Source of the DNA: Pseudorhodoferax sp. Leaf265
Lineage (GTDB): Bacteria > Pseudomonadota > Gammaproteobacteria > Burkholderiales > Burkholderiaceae_C
Length of the DNA stretch: 64,000 bases
Assembly: GCF_001422365.1 (NCBI RefSeq)
Contig: NZ_LMMT01000040.1
Location: 319,242 to 383,241 of the forward strand
Direction of reading: 5' to 3'
Position numbers and translations under genes: made by a program. Positions 39,416 to 48,785 of the stretch are shown one piece after another (the first letter of the stretch is position 1; each line of letters begins with the position of its first letter). A model generated the notes under the pieces. It was given only the letters and a program-made list of their open reading frames with translations, was not told the DNA's origin and searched no databases.

Positions 39416-40204
39416 ATGCCCAGCACCGCATCCGAGATCAGCGAACGCATCATCCAGGCCGTCATGGCGCAAAAGCTCGCGCCCGGGGCCCGCCTGGGCG
39501 AGCAGCCGCTGGCCATGCTGTTCGACTGCAGCCGCACCGTGGTGCGCGAAGCGCTCACGCGGCTGGCGGCGCGCGGCATCGTCACGGTCAGCGCGCGGCG
39601 CGGCTGGTATGTGATCGAGCCGTCCGAGGACGAGGCGCGCGAGGCCTTCGCGGCCCGCCGCGTGATCGAGACCGGGCTGATCCGCAGCCTCACCGCGGTG
39701 CACAAGCCCGCACTGAAAAAGCTCAAGGCCCACCTGGCGCGCGAAAAGGCCGCACTGCAGGGCAGCGATGTGGGCGCGCGCAGCTTCCTGCTCGGCGACT
39801 TCCATGTCTGCCTGGCCGAATGCCTGGGCAATTCGTTGTTGGCCGACACGCTGCGCGACTACACGGCGCGCACCACACTGATCGCCATGCTGTACCAGTC
39901 GCCGAACAACGCCGAGGCCTCCTGCGAGGACCACGTGCAAATCGTCGCGGCCCTGGAGCGCGGCGACTTTGCCGCCGCCGAGGCGCTGATGCACCAGCAC
40001 ATCGGCGCCGTGCACGACGCCCTGCGCCTGCCCGTGGAGAACGACCCGCTGGCCCAGTTGCGCGATGCACTGGCGCCGGTCGACGCCCCTGCGGCACAAG
40101 TCTTGCGTACAAGAACCTCGCCACGCCGGCCCTCCCGTTCCGATGCACCAGCCTCGGGCGAGGCGCCGGACGAACCATCCACCTACCTCGGAGCCCTGCT
40201 ATGA
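39416..40204 (+). CDS. GntR-family regulator with FCD domain, before polar amino-acid ABC operon
   Basis: This regulator has 262 residues: an N-terminal winged helix (IIQAVMAQKLAPGARLGEQP, CSRTVVREALTRLAARGIV) and an FCD ligand domain (FLLGDFHVCLAECLGNSLL, CEDHVQIVAALERGDFAAAE). A disordered, Pro/Arg-rich C-terminal tail of about 45 residues extends beyond the FCD fold, and its codons contain a sigma-54-like element and a dyad in front of the next gene. The stop overlaps the start of the binding-protein gene (ATGA). It probably controls the transporter operon downstream. Confidence 0.88.
   Translation: MPSTASEISERIIQAVMAQKLAPGARLGEQPLAMLFDCSRTVVREALTRLAARGIVTVSARRGWYVIEPSEDEAREAFAARRVIETGLIRSLTAVHKPALKKLKAHLAREKAALQGSDVGARSFLLGDFHVCLAECLGNSLLADTLRDYTARTTLIAMLYQSPNNAEASCEDHVQIVAALERGDFAAAEALMHQHIGAVHDALRLPVENDPLAQLRDALAPVDAPAAQVLRTRTSPRRPSRSDAPASGEAPDEPSTYLGALL
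40092..40113 (+). promoter_or_regulatory. Sigma-54-like element overlapping a CTTG/CAAG dyad
   Basis: At 40092-40107 the sequence CGGCACAAGTCTTGCG has GG and GC 10 bases apart, a perfect TTGC -12 block and one change (C for T) in TGGCAC. The dyad CTTGCGTACAAG at 40102-40113 overlaps the -12 block, a possible repressor site for the GntR protein encoded around it. Transcription would begin near 40118, 83 bases before the binding-protein start. A related imperfect dyad, CTTGCATACCAG, lies at 39376-39387, 29 bases before the regulator start. Confidence 0.42.
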
Positions 40205-40995
40205 AGCACCTGACCCGCCGCCTCGCCCTTGCCACTTCGGCCGCCCTCCTCGCCAGCGTGGCCGTCGGCGCCCATGCCCAGAACGCACTGGACAAGGTCA
40301 TGGCCAGCAAGAAGATCACCATCGCCATCCCGACCGACTTCCCGCCCTACGGCTTCGTCGGCACCGACATGGCGCCCCAGGGCCTGGACATCGACACCGC
40401 GCGTTACATCGCCGACAAGCTCGGCGTCAAAGTGGAGCTGACGCCCGTGACCAGCGCCAACCGCATCCCCTACCTGCAGAGCGGCAAGGCCGAACTGGTG
40501 ATCTCCACGCTGGGCAAGAACCCCGAGCGCGAGAAGGTGATCGACTTCACGGCCGCGTACTCGCCCTTCTTCCAGGCCGTGTTCGCGCCCAAGACCATGG
40601 CCATCAAGAGCTTCGCCGACCTGTCCGGCAAGAGCGTTGGCGTCACGCGCGGCGCGATCGAAGACCAGGAACTGACCAAGCTGGCCCCGGCCGGCACCGA
40701 CATCAAGCGCTTCGAGGACAACAACGCCACGGTCTCCTCCTTCGTCGCGGGCCAGGTGCAGCTGATCGCCACGGGCGCCTCGGTGGCCGGCAACATGATG
40801 GCCAAGAACCCGCAGCTGGGCACCGAGTACAAGCTGCTGCTCAAGGACTCGCCCAACTTCATCGGCGTGGCCAAGGGCGAGGACAAGCTGCGCCTGAAGG
40901 TCAACGAGATCCTGGTCGCGGCCAAGGCCTCGGGCGACCTGGACAAGCTGGCCCAGAAGTGGCTCGGCCGCCCGGCCGGCGACCTGCCCCAGTAA
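40201..40995 (+). CDS. Polar amino-acid ABC transporter substrate-binding protein (family 3)
   Basis: This 264-residue periplasmic protein has signal peptide MKHLTRRLALATSAALLASV ending near GAHAQ. Family 3 blocks are ITIAIPTDFPPYGFVGTD, GLDIDTARYIADKLGVKVEL, NPEREKVIDFTAAYSPFF and GKSVGVTRGAIEDQEL. It binds a polar or acidic amino acid and feeds the two permeases and ATPase that follow. Start overlaps the regulator stop. Confidence 0.93.
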   Translation: MKHLTRRLALATSAALLASVAVGAHAQNALDKVMASKKITIAIPTDFPPYGFVGTDMAPQGLDIDTARYIADKLGVKVELTPVTSANRIPYLQSGKAELVISTLGKNPEREKVIDFTAAYSPFFQAVFAPKTMAIKSFADLSGKSVGVTRGAIEDQELTKLAPAGTDIKRFEDNNATVSSFVAGQVQLIATGASVAGNMMAKNPQLGTEYKLLLKDSPNFIGVAKGEDKLRLKVNEILVAAKASGDLDKLAQKWLGRPAGDLPQ

Positions 40996-41016
40996 CGCAG
41001 CGCAGAACCACCCGCC

Positions 41017-41679
41017 ATGCGGATCGAATTCGACTTCGGGGCCGTGCTGTCCCAGTGGCCGCTGCTGGCCACGGGGATGCTCTGGACCATCGCGCTGACG
41101 GCCATCTCCGCGCTGCTGGGCGTGGCGCTGGGCGTGGTGTTCGCCTGGGTGCGCTCGCACGGCGCCCCGTGGCTCAAGTGGGTGGTCGGCACCTATGTGG
41201 AGCTGATCCGCAACACCCCCTTCATCGTGCAGCTGTTCTTCATCTACTTCGGCCTGCCGGCCGCGGGCGTGAAGCTCAATGCCGAGACCGCCTCGGTCAT
41301 CGCCATGGTGGTGAACCTGTCGGCCTACGCCACCGAGATCATCCGCGCCGGCATCGACGCCACGCCCAAGGGCCAGATCGAGGCGGCCGCCAGCCTGGCG
41401 CTCAGCCGCATGCAGACCTTCACGCGCGTGGTGCTGCCGCCCGCGCTCAAGAAGGTCTGGCCGGCCCTGGTCAGCCAGACCATCATCGTGATGCTGGGTT
41501 CGGCCGTGTGCGGGCAGATCTCCACGCCCGAGCTGAGCTACGCCGCCAACCTGATCCAGAGCCGCAACTTCCGCGCGTTCGAGGCCTTCATCGTCGCCAC
41601 GCTGCTGTACCTGCTGCTGGCCATGGCGTTGCGCCGGCTGCTGAACTGGGCCGGCCCGCGCTTCATCTACGGAAGGTAG
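41017..41679 (+). CDS. Polar amino-acid ABC transporter permease 1 (HisM/GlnP class)
   Basis: This 220-residue membrane protein has about five helices and the His/Glu/Gln-type TM segment ELIRNTPFIVQLFFIYFGLP near residues 65-84. The EAA loop is GQIEAAASLALSRMQTFTRV, contacting the ATPase. It forms the channel with the second permease, whose gene starts 4 bases after its stop. It belongs to the operon encoded from 40201 to 43082. Confidence 0.93.
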   Translation: MRIEFDFGAVLSQWPLLATGMLWTIALTAISALLGVALGVVFAWVRSHGAPWLKWVVGTYVELIRNTPFIVQLFFIYFGLPAAGVKLNAETASVIAMVVNLSAYATEIIRAGIDATPKGQIEAAASLALSRMQTFTRVVLPPALKKVWPALVSQTIIVMLGSAVCGQISTPELSYAANLIQSRNFRAFEAFIVATLLYLLLAMALRRLLNWAGPRFIYGR

Positions 41680-41683
41680 CCCC

Positions 41684-42320
41684 ATGGTCGACTTCACTCT
41701 TTGGGACATCCTGCGCAACCTGCTGCTCGCGCTGCGCTGGACGGTCGTGCTCTCGCTGATCGCCTTCGTCGGCGGCGGCCTCGTGGGCCTCGGCCTGCTG
41801 GTCGCGCGGCTGTCGGGCAGGCGCGGCATGGACGCCCTTGTCGGCGGCTACGTGCAGCTGTTCCAGGGCACGCCGCTGCTCATGCAGCTGTTCCTGGCCT
41901 ATTTCGGCATCGCGCTGTTCGGCATCCAGACCTCGGCCTGGGTGGCGGCCTCGGTGGCGCTCACGCTGTACACCAGCGCCTTCCTCACGGAGATCTGGCG
42001 CGGCTGCGTGGCCGCCATCCCCAAGGGCCAGTGGGAAGCCGCCGACAGCCTGGCGCTGAGCTTCGGCGAGAAGCTGCGCCACGTGGTGCTGCCGCAGGCC
42101 GTCAAGATCGCCGTGCCGCCCACCGTGGGCTTCCTGGTGCAGGTGGTCAAGGGCACGGCCCTGGCCTCGGTGATCGGCTTCATCGAGCTGACCAAGGCCG
42201 GCACCATGATCACCAACGCCACCTTCAAGCCCTTCGTGGTCTACAGCTGCGTGGCCCTGCTGTACTTCGTGCTGTGCTTCCCGATCAGCCTGTACGCCAA
42301 AACGCTAGAAAGGAAACTCC

Positions 42321-42337
<17 letters not shown>
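41684..42337 (+). CDS. Polar amino-acid ABC transporter permease 2
   Basis: This is a 217-residue permease with the paired HisM-type segment LFQGTPLLMQLFLAYFGIAL and the EAA loop GQWEAADSLALSFGEKLRHV. It has five hydrophobic segments. The stop lies 17 bases inside the following ATPase gene, so translation of the two is probably coupled. It is the partner of the permease at 41017. Confidence 0.93.
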
Positions 42338-43082
<745 letters not shown>

Positions 43083-44400
43083 CGAATCCCGCCGCCAGCG
43101 CCAGCAGCGTGGCCAGTGCGAACGCCGCCCGCGTGCCGGCCGCCACCGCCTGCGGCGAGGCGACGGCCGGATCGGCCACCCCGGAGCCGAGCAGGAACAC
43201 GGCGCCCATCAACGATGCCCCCGCCACCAGCCCCAGGTTGCGCGACAGACCCAGCAGGCCGGACACCTGGCCCCGGCGCTCGGCTGCAGCACCGGCCAGC
43301 ACAGCAGTGTTGTTGGCCGCCTGCACCAGCGCATAGCCGGCGGTCATCAACACCAGCGGCAGCACGTAGCCCAGGACACCCCAGGCCAGCGGCGCCAAGG
43401 CCAGCACGGCGCAACCGGCGGCCATCGCCGCGAGGCCCGCGCGCAGCACGCGGCCCGCGCCCCATTGGTCGACCAGGCGGCCCGCCGGCAGCCCGACCAG
43501 TGCCGCCACCAGCGGACCGCAGGCCATGGCCACGCCGATGCGCGCGGCGTCAAGCCCCAGCGCGCCGGCCAGGTGGAACGGCCCGACCACCAGCGTGGCC
43601 ATCACCACGCAGGACACCAGCAGGCTGACGGCCAGCCCGCCCGCCAGCCCCGACGCCCCACGCAATAGGCCCAGGCTGGCCGAGCGCGCCGGCACCGCAG
43701 CGCCGCACTCCACCGGCAGCCGTCCCACCAGCACCAGCGCCACGGCGGCCAGCGGCAATGGCGCCCAAAACAGTGCGCGCCAGCCGAAGACTGCCAACAG
43801 CACCCCGCCCAGCGCCGGCCCCATCGCGGTGCCCAGCGCAGACACCGTGCCCAGCAGACCCATGGCGCTGCCCACGCGCGTCCTGGGCACGGCCTGCGCT
43901 ACGAGCGCCAGCGTCAGCGCCATCAGACCGGCCGCTCCCGCGCCCTGCGTCGCACGCGCCGCCACCAGCCAACCCAGCGAGGGCGCCAGCGCGCCGAAGC
44001 CGCTGGCCACGCCGAACAGCGCGATGCCCCCCAGCAGGACGCTGCGCCGTCCCCACCGGTCGCCCAGCCAGCCGGCCGGAAGCACCAGCGCGGTGACCGC
44101 CAGCAGGTAGGCCAGCACCACCCACTGCACCTGCTGGAACGGCGCGCCGAAGGCATGCGCCAGCGCCGGCAACCCGACGTTGGCGATTCCCGCGCCGAGC
44201 GCGGACAACAGCATCGCGGTGGCCAGGCCGGCCAGGGCGAAGCGCGAATGCGAAGCGACGGGAGCGAGCGTGGTGGTGGGCATGGCGTGGTCGGCGAAGA
44301 AGTCCAGAAGAGCCAGCAGCCTAGGCGCCGCAGCGCCGCGGCGGAAGGCGCGCCGCCTGCACGCCACCCGTGCACGCCACGCCATGTCTTGCGTGCTAAG

Positions 44401-45315
44401 GTGCCCCGCGTGCCACGGCCCGACCTCAACCTACTCGTCACGCTGGACGTGCTGCTTACCGAAGGCAGCGTGGCCGGCGCCGCGCGCCGCCTGCGGCTCA
44501 GCCCCTCGGCCATGAGCCGCACGCTGGCCCGGCTGCGCGCCGCCACCGGCGACGCGCTGCTGGTGCGCGCCGGCCGCGCCCTGGTGCCCACGCCGCGCGC
44601 ACTGGAACTGCGCGCCCGCGTCGGTCCGCTGGTGCAGGAGGGCGAGGCGCTGCTGCGCCCCGGCACCGCACCCGACCTGCGGCAACTGCAGCGCCAGTTC
44701 ACGCTGCGCACCCGCGAAGGCTTTGTCGAAACCTTCGGCCCGGCCCTGCTGGCGCGCATCGCGGCCGAGGCCCCTGGCGTGCGCCTGCGCTTCATCGCCA
44801 AGCACGACAAGGACAGCGCCCTGCTGCGCAGCGGTGCGGTGGACCTGGACACCGGCGTGGTCGACGGCACGGCCGGCCCCGAGGTGCGCACCCAAGCGCT
44901 GTTCAGTGAGCGCTTCGTCGGCGTGGTCGCGCCCGGCCATGGGCTGGCAGCGCAGCCGGCCACACCCGAACGTTACGCGGCCTGCCGCCACGTGCATGTG
45001 GCGCGCCGAGCGGCAGCCGCCGGCCCGGTGGACGAAGCCCTGCGTGCGCTCGGCCTTGCGCGCGACATCGCCACCACGGTCGACAGCTTCTCCGCCGCGT
45101 TGGCCCTGGCGCGCGCCGCCGGCCTCGTGGCCACCGTGCCCGAGCGCCACACCGCCGGCCTGCGCGCCGGCCTGCAGACCATTGCGCTGCCGCTGGCCCT
45201 GCCCCCCATGGCCATCGCGCTGCTGTGGCACCCTCAGGCGCACGCCGACCCGGCGCACAGGTGGCTGCGGGCCTGCGTGCGCGAGGTGTGCGCGGGGGTG
45301 GTGGGTGGCGACTGA
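44401..45315 (+). CDS. LysR-family transcriptional regulator (divergent from MFS)
   Basis: This regulator has about 304 residues, with N-terminal winged helix DLNLLVTLDVLLTEGSVAGA, AARRLRLSPSAMSRTLARLR and an effector domain. I use GTG at 44401 because the HTH begins a few residues later and no ATG is in frame nearby; GTG at 44410 is an alternative. A CTT-N7-AAG dyad at 44388-44400 and two direct copies of TGCACGCCAC (44358-44367, 44371-44380) lie in the shared intergenic region and could be its operator for the divergent MFS gene. Confidence 0.85.
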   Translation: MPRVPRPDLNLLVTLDVLLTEGSVAGAARRLRLSPSAMSRTLARLRAATGDALLVRAGRALVPTPRALELRARVGPLVQEGEALLRPGTAPDLRQLQRQFTLRTREGFVETFGPALLARIAAEAPGVRLRFIAKHDKDSALLRSGAVDLDTGVVDGTAGPEVRTQALFSERFVGVVAPGHGLAAQPATPERYAACRHVHVARRAAAAGPVDEALRALGLARDIATTVDSFSAALALARAAGLVATVPERHTAGLRAGLQTIALPLALPPMAIALLWHPQAHADPAHRWLRACVREVCAGVVGGD

Positions 45316-45376
45316 GCAGCCCCTACACTGCGATGGCCGGCCGCGCGGCCGGCAACTCCATCCACCCGCCACGCCC

Positions 45377-46300
45377 ATGAGCGACAGCCTGCATTCCCTG
45401 AACCTGCACGACCTGCGCCTGCTGGCGCTGCTGCTGGCCGAGCGCAGCATCACGCGCGTGGCCGAGGCCAGCGGCCAGGCCGAGCCGGCCGTGAGCCGCA
45501 AGCTGCAGCGCCTGCGCGAGGTGCTGGCCGACCCGCTGCTGGTGCGCAGCGGCGCGCGCATGGTGCTGACCGAGCGCGCCCAGGCGTTGCGCGAACCTCT
45601 GCGCGAGATCATGGCCCAGGCCGCGCGGCTGGAGGCCGGCGGCAGCTTCGATCCGGCCAAGGCCGAGCGCGCCTTCCACATCGTCTGCTCCGACTGCCTG
45701 CCGCCCGACTTCCTGCCGGGCATCGTGGCGCGGCTGGCCGGCGCCGGCCCGCGCATCGCCGCCCACATCCGGCCGGCCGACGCGGCCTTCGACCTGGCCC
45801 AGGCGCTGGACGACGGCAGCGTGGACCTGGTCATCAACAACGACCCGCGCCCGCGCGAGGACCTGCGCATGGCCGTGCTGTTCTCCGACGAGGTGGTCTG
45901 CCTGATGCGCCGCGGCCATCCGCTCGCGCAGGAGCGGCGCATCCCGCTGGCGCGCTACCTGCGCATGCGCCACCTGGCGCCGCACACCGGATCGCAGCCG
46001 CGCACCGGGCCCATCGACGGCGAACTGGCCAAGACCGGCTACCAGCGCCAGATCGTCGCCACCGTGCCCGAATTCAACCTGGCGCCCTACGCGCTGCTGG
46101 ACAGCGACCTGGTGTACACCACCGCCCGCCGCTTCGCCGACCACTACGCGGCACGGCTGCCCCTGGTGTTGGCGCCCGCACCGGCCGAGCTGCCACCCAT
46201 GCGCTTCTACCAGCTCTGGCACGAGCGCAGCCACGCCAGCGCGGCCAGCCGCTGGCTGCGCGCCCAGGTGCAGGCGCAGGCTGCCCCGCCCCCCGGCTGA
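45377..46300 (+). CDS. LysR-family transcriptional regulator
   Basis: This 307-residue protein has N-terminal HTH LNLHDLRLLALLLAERSITR, VAEASGQAEPAVSRKLQRLR and a substrate-binding domain with FHIVCSDCLPPDFLPGIVAR and DLVINNDPRPREDLRMAVLF. It belongs to the NodD/SyrM/PcaQ-like branch seen next to aromatic or efflux genes. No divergent target is adjacent; it shares direction with the LysR upstream, 61 bases apart. The target is not evident. Confidence 0.9.
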   Translation: MSDSLHSLNLHDLRLLALLLAERSITRVAEASGQAEPAVSRKLQRLREVLADPLLVRSGARMVLTERAQALREPLREIMAQAARLEAGGSFDPAKAERAFHIVCSDCLPPDFLPGIVARLAGAGPRIAAHIRPADAAFDLAQALDDGSVDLVINNDPRPREDLRMAVLFSDEVVCLMRRGHPLAQERRIPLARYLRMRHLAPHTGSQPRTGPIDGELAKTGYQRQIVATVPEFNLAPYALLDSDLVYTTARRFADHYAARLPLVLAPAPAELPPMRFYQLWHERSHASAASRWLRAQVQAQAAPPPG

Positions 46301-46427
46301 GCCTCCTGCTGGCCTACAGCGCCGGTCGGCCCAAGCCGATGCTGCGCCGTCGCCGCATCGGCTATCACTGGAACCTGGCACCTTGCCGCGGGCGCCGCCC
46401 GCGGGACCAGACCCGGAGATGGACAGC

Positions 46428-47678
46428 ATGCAGACAGCGTCAGCCCGTGCCCAGGAAACCGAAGCAGACGCCACACCGCGCCAGGATGCCGAAAGCCTGG
46501 AAGCCATCCTGCGCATCGTGCGGCGCTACCTGGGCATGGACGTGGCCTTCGTGTCCCGCTTCCGTGACAAGGACCGGCTGCTGGAACTGGTGGACGACGA
46601 ATCCGCCGGCCCGCTGCACCAGGGCCAGAGCATTCCGCTGAGCGAGGGCTATTGCCTCAAGGTGGTGCGCGGCGAGCTGCCCGAGTTCATTCCCGACACC
46701 TCGCGCGACGCCGTGGCGCGCCAGCTGCCGGCCACGGCGGAGATCCCGATCGGTTCGCACCTGAGCGTGCCCATCGTGCTGCCCGACCAGCATGTCTACG
46801 GCACGCTGTGCTGTTTCAGCTACGCGCCCAACCAGACCCTGGACGAGCGCGACGTGCTGCTGTTGCGCGCCTGCGCCGAGTTCCTCGCGCTGCATTTCGA
46901 GGCCTCGGCCCGGAACGAGCGCAACCGCGCCACCATCGCCTCGGCCATGCACGATGTGATGGCGCAGGGCGCGCCACGCATCGTGTTCCAGCCGGTCTAC
47001 CACCTGCCCGACCTGCGCCTGCACGGCTTCGAATGCCTGTCGCGCTTCGATGCCGAGCCGCGCCGCACGCCGGACCGCTGGTTCGCCGCGGCGCACGACG
47101 CGGGCGTGGGCCTGGAGCTGGAGTTCCAGGCCATCCGCAACGCGCTGGCCTACCTGGGCCGCATGCCGGTCGGCCCCTGCATGAACATCAACAGCTCGCC
47201 CGAGATGATCCTGTCGGACCGGCTGCTGGCGCTGCGCGACAGTGGCCACGACCTCTCGCGCGTGGTGCTGGAGGTCACCGAACATGCCGTGGTGCGCGAC
47301 TACGCCGCACTGTCGCAGGCGCTCAAGCCGCTGCGTGCCGATGGCGTCACGCTGGCCGTGGACGACGCCGGCGCGGGTTACTCCAGCATGCGCCACATCC
47401 TGAGCCTGGAGCCCGACATCATCAAGCTGGACATGGACCTCACGCACGGCATCGACGCCGACCCCAAGCGCAAGGCCCTGGCCAAGGGCCTGACCAGCTT
47501 CGCACACGAGATCGGCTCGCTGGTCGTGGCCGAGGGCGTGGAGACCCGGGCCGAACTGCTGACGCTGGCCCGGCTCGGCGTGGACTGCGCCCAGGGCTAC
47601 CACCTGGACCGGCCGCTGGACTTCGAGCAGGCCCTGGAGCGCTGCCGCGGGCCCATCGAACACGGGCGCTGCGGCTGA
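46428..47678 (+). CDS. GAF-EAL protein, candidate cyclic-di-GMP phosphodiesterase
   Basis: This protein has about 416 residues. A GAF domain (about 15-165: SLEAILRIVRRYLGMDVAFV, SIPLSEGYCLKVVRGELPEF, GSHLSVPIVLPDQHVYGTLC) is followed by an EAL domain. Catalytic positions appear as FECLSRF (EAL is replaced by ECL), NINSSPEM, LEVTEH, DDAGAGYSS in place of DDFGTGYSS, IKLDMDL and VAEGVET. Most metal ligands are kept but loop 6 is altered, so activity is uncertain. The ATG at 46428 has GGAG nine bases upstream; ATG 46419 is an alternative. It converges on the PCuAC gene. Confidence 0.88.
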   Translation: MQTASARAQETEADATPRQDAESLEAILRIVRRYLGMDVAFVSRFRDKDRLLELVDDESAGPLHQGQSIPLSEGYCLKVVRGELPEFIPDTSRDAVARQLPATAEIPIGSHLSVPIVLPDQHVYGTLCCFSYAPNQTLDERDVLLLRACAEFLALHFEASARNERNRATIASAMHDVMAQGAPRIVFQPVYHLPDLRLHGFECLSRFDAEPRRTPDRWFAAAHDAGVGLELEFQAIRNALAYLGRMPVGPCMNINSSPEMILSDRLLALRDSGHDLSRVVLEVTEHAVVRDYAALSQALKPLRADGVTLAVDDAGAGYSSMRHILSLEPDIIKLDMDLTHGIDADPKRKALAKGLTSFAHEIGSLVVAEGVETRAELLTLARLGVDCAQGYHLDRPLDFEQALERCRGPIEHGRCG

Positions 47679-47688
47679 TCCTCCAGGA

Positions 47689-48153
47689 TCAGTGCTTGTG
47701 CTGCGCGGCCGGTGCCGCACTGGCGTTGACCGCGCGCACCGGCGCCTGCACCTGCACCGATTCGCGCTGGCCGTCCTTGCCCTCGAACACCAGCGTCAGC
47801 GGCACGGTGTCGCCGGCCTTCACCTGCGCGGGCAGGTCCATCAGCATCACGTGGTAGCCGCCGGGCTTGAGTTCCACGGTCTTGCCGGCGGGCAGCTCCA
47901 GGCTGGGCACCTGGCGCATGCGCATCACGTTGTCCTGCAGCGCCATCTCGTGCACCTCGACGATGGGCGCGGTGAGCGAGCTGGCGGACACCAGGCGCAC
48001 GTCCTTGGCCGAGCGCAGCTGCATGAAGGCACCCGTGCCCTTTTGCTGCGGCACGGTGGCGCGCACCCAGGCGTCCTGCACGGTGACCTGGGCCTGCGCG
48101 GCGCCGGCGGCCAGGGCTGCGGCGGCGAGGAGGATGCGGAATGTGTTGTTCAT
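47689..48153 (-). CDS. Periplasmic copper chaperone PCu(A)C
   Basis: This 154-residue secreted protein has signal peptide MNNTFRILLAAAALAAGAAQ. The copper-binding pattern H-x-M, M, H-x-M appears as EVHEMALQDNVMRMRQV and GGYHVMLMDL, and the C-terminus is His-bearing (AAQHKH). PCu(A)C delivers Cu(I) to the CuA site of cytochrome oxidase together with SCO proteins. The SCO gene lies 30 bases upstream on the same strand, so this is the last gene of a copper-type operon. Confidence 0.93.
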   Translation of the reverse strand: MNNTFRILLAAAALAAGAAQAQVTVQDAWVRATVPQQKGTGAFMQLRSAKDVRLVSASSLTAPIVEVHEMALQDNVMRMRQVPSLELPAGKTVELKPGGYHVMLMDLPAQVKAGDTVPLTLVFEGKDGQRESVQVQAPVRAVNASAAPAAQHKH

Positions 48154-48183
48154 GGGAGCTTTCCTTTGGCAATGGGGGGAGTG

Positions 48184-48771
48184 TCAGGCCAGCAGCCGGC
48201 GCAGGTCCTGCGCGTACTGCTCGGCCGTCTGGTCGTGCCGCAGCACCACGCGCAGCTGGCCCGCGGGGTCGTAGACATAGCTCAGCGCCGTGTGGTCCAT
48301 GGTGTAGGAGGCGCCGGTCGGCACCTTCTTGTAGTAGGCCTTGAAATTCCGCGCGAGTTCTGCGGTCTCGTCCAGCGAACCATACAGGCCCAGGAAGCTC
48401 TCGTCGAAGGCCTTGGTATAGGCCTGCAGCACCTGGGGTGTGTCGCGCTCGGGGTCCACCGTGACGAAGACGACCTGCAGCCGTGCGCCAAGTTCGCCGA
48501 GCAGGGCCTTGGCCTGGGCCGCACGGGCCAGCGCGGTCGGGCAGACATCGGGGCATTGCGTGAAGCCGAAGAACAGCAGCACGGCCTGGCCCTTGAAATC
48601 GGCCAGCGTGCGCGTGCGGCCGGCGGGGTCGCGCAGCCGGAAGTCCTGGGCGTAGTCGGCGCCGGTGAGGTCGATGCCGTGGAAGGCAGGTGCCGCGGGC
48701 TGGCAGGCCGCCAGAAGTGCGGCGCTGCCGGCCACGAGCAGACGGCGGCGTGGGAGGTCGATCGGGTGCAT
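48184..48771 (-). CDS. SCO1/SenC/PrrC-family copper lipoprotein
   Basis: This 195-residue thioredoxin-fold protein has an N-terminal RRR stretch, a hydrophobic segment and lipobox LLAAC, so it is probably lipid-anchored in the periplasm. The copper motif is CPDVCP (TQCPDVCPTALARAAQ) with the distal His in MDHTALSYVYDP. SCO proteins metallate or reduce the CuA site of heme-copper oxidases. The ATG at 48771 has GGAG 7 bases upstream; ATG 48786 directly at the receptor stop is an alternative. It lies between the TonB receptor and PCuAC genes. Confidence 0.93.
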   Translation of the reverse strand: MHPIDLPRRRLLVAGSAALLAACQPAAPAFHGIDLTGADYAQDFRLRDPAGRTRTLADFKGQAVLLFFGFTQCPDVCPTALARAAQAKALLGELGARLQVVFVTVDPERDTPQVLQAYTKAFDESFLGLYGSLDETAELARNFKAYYKKVPTGASYTMDHTALSYVYDPAGQLRVVLRHDQTAEQYAQDLRRLLA

Positions 48772-48785
48772 GTCTTTTCTCCGCA

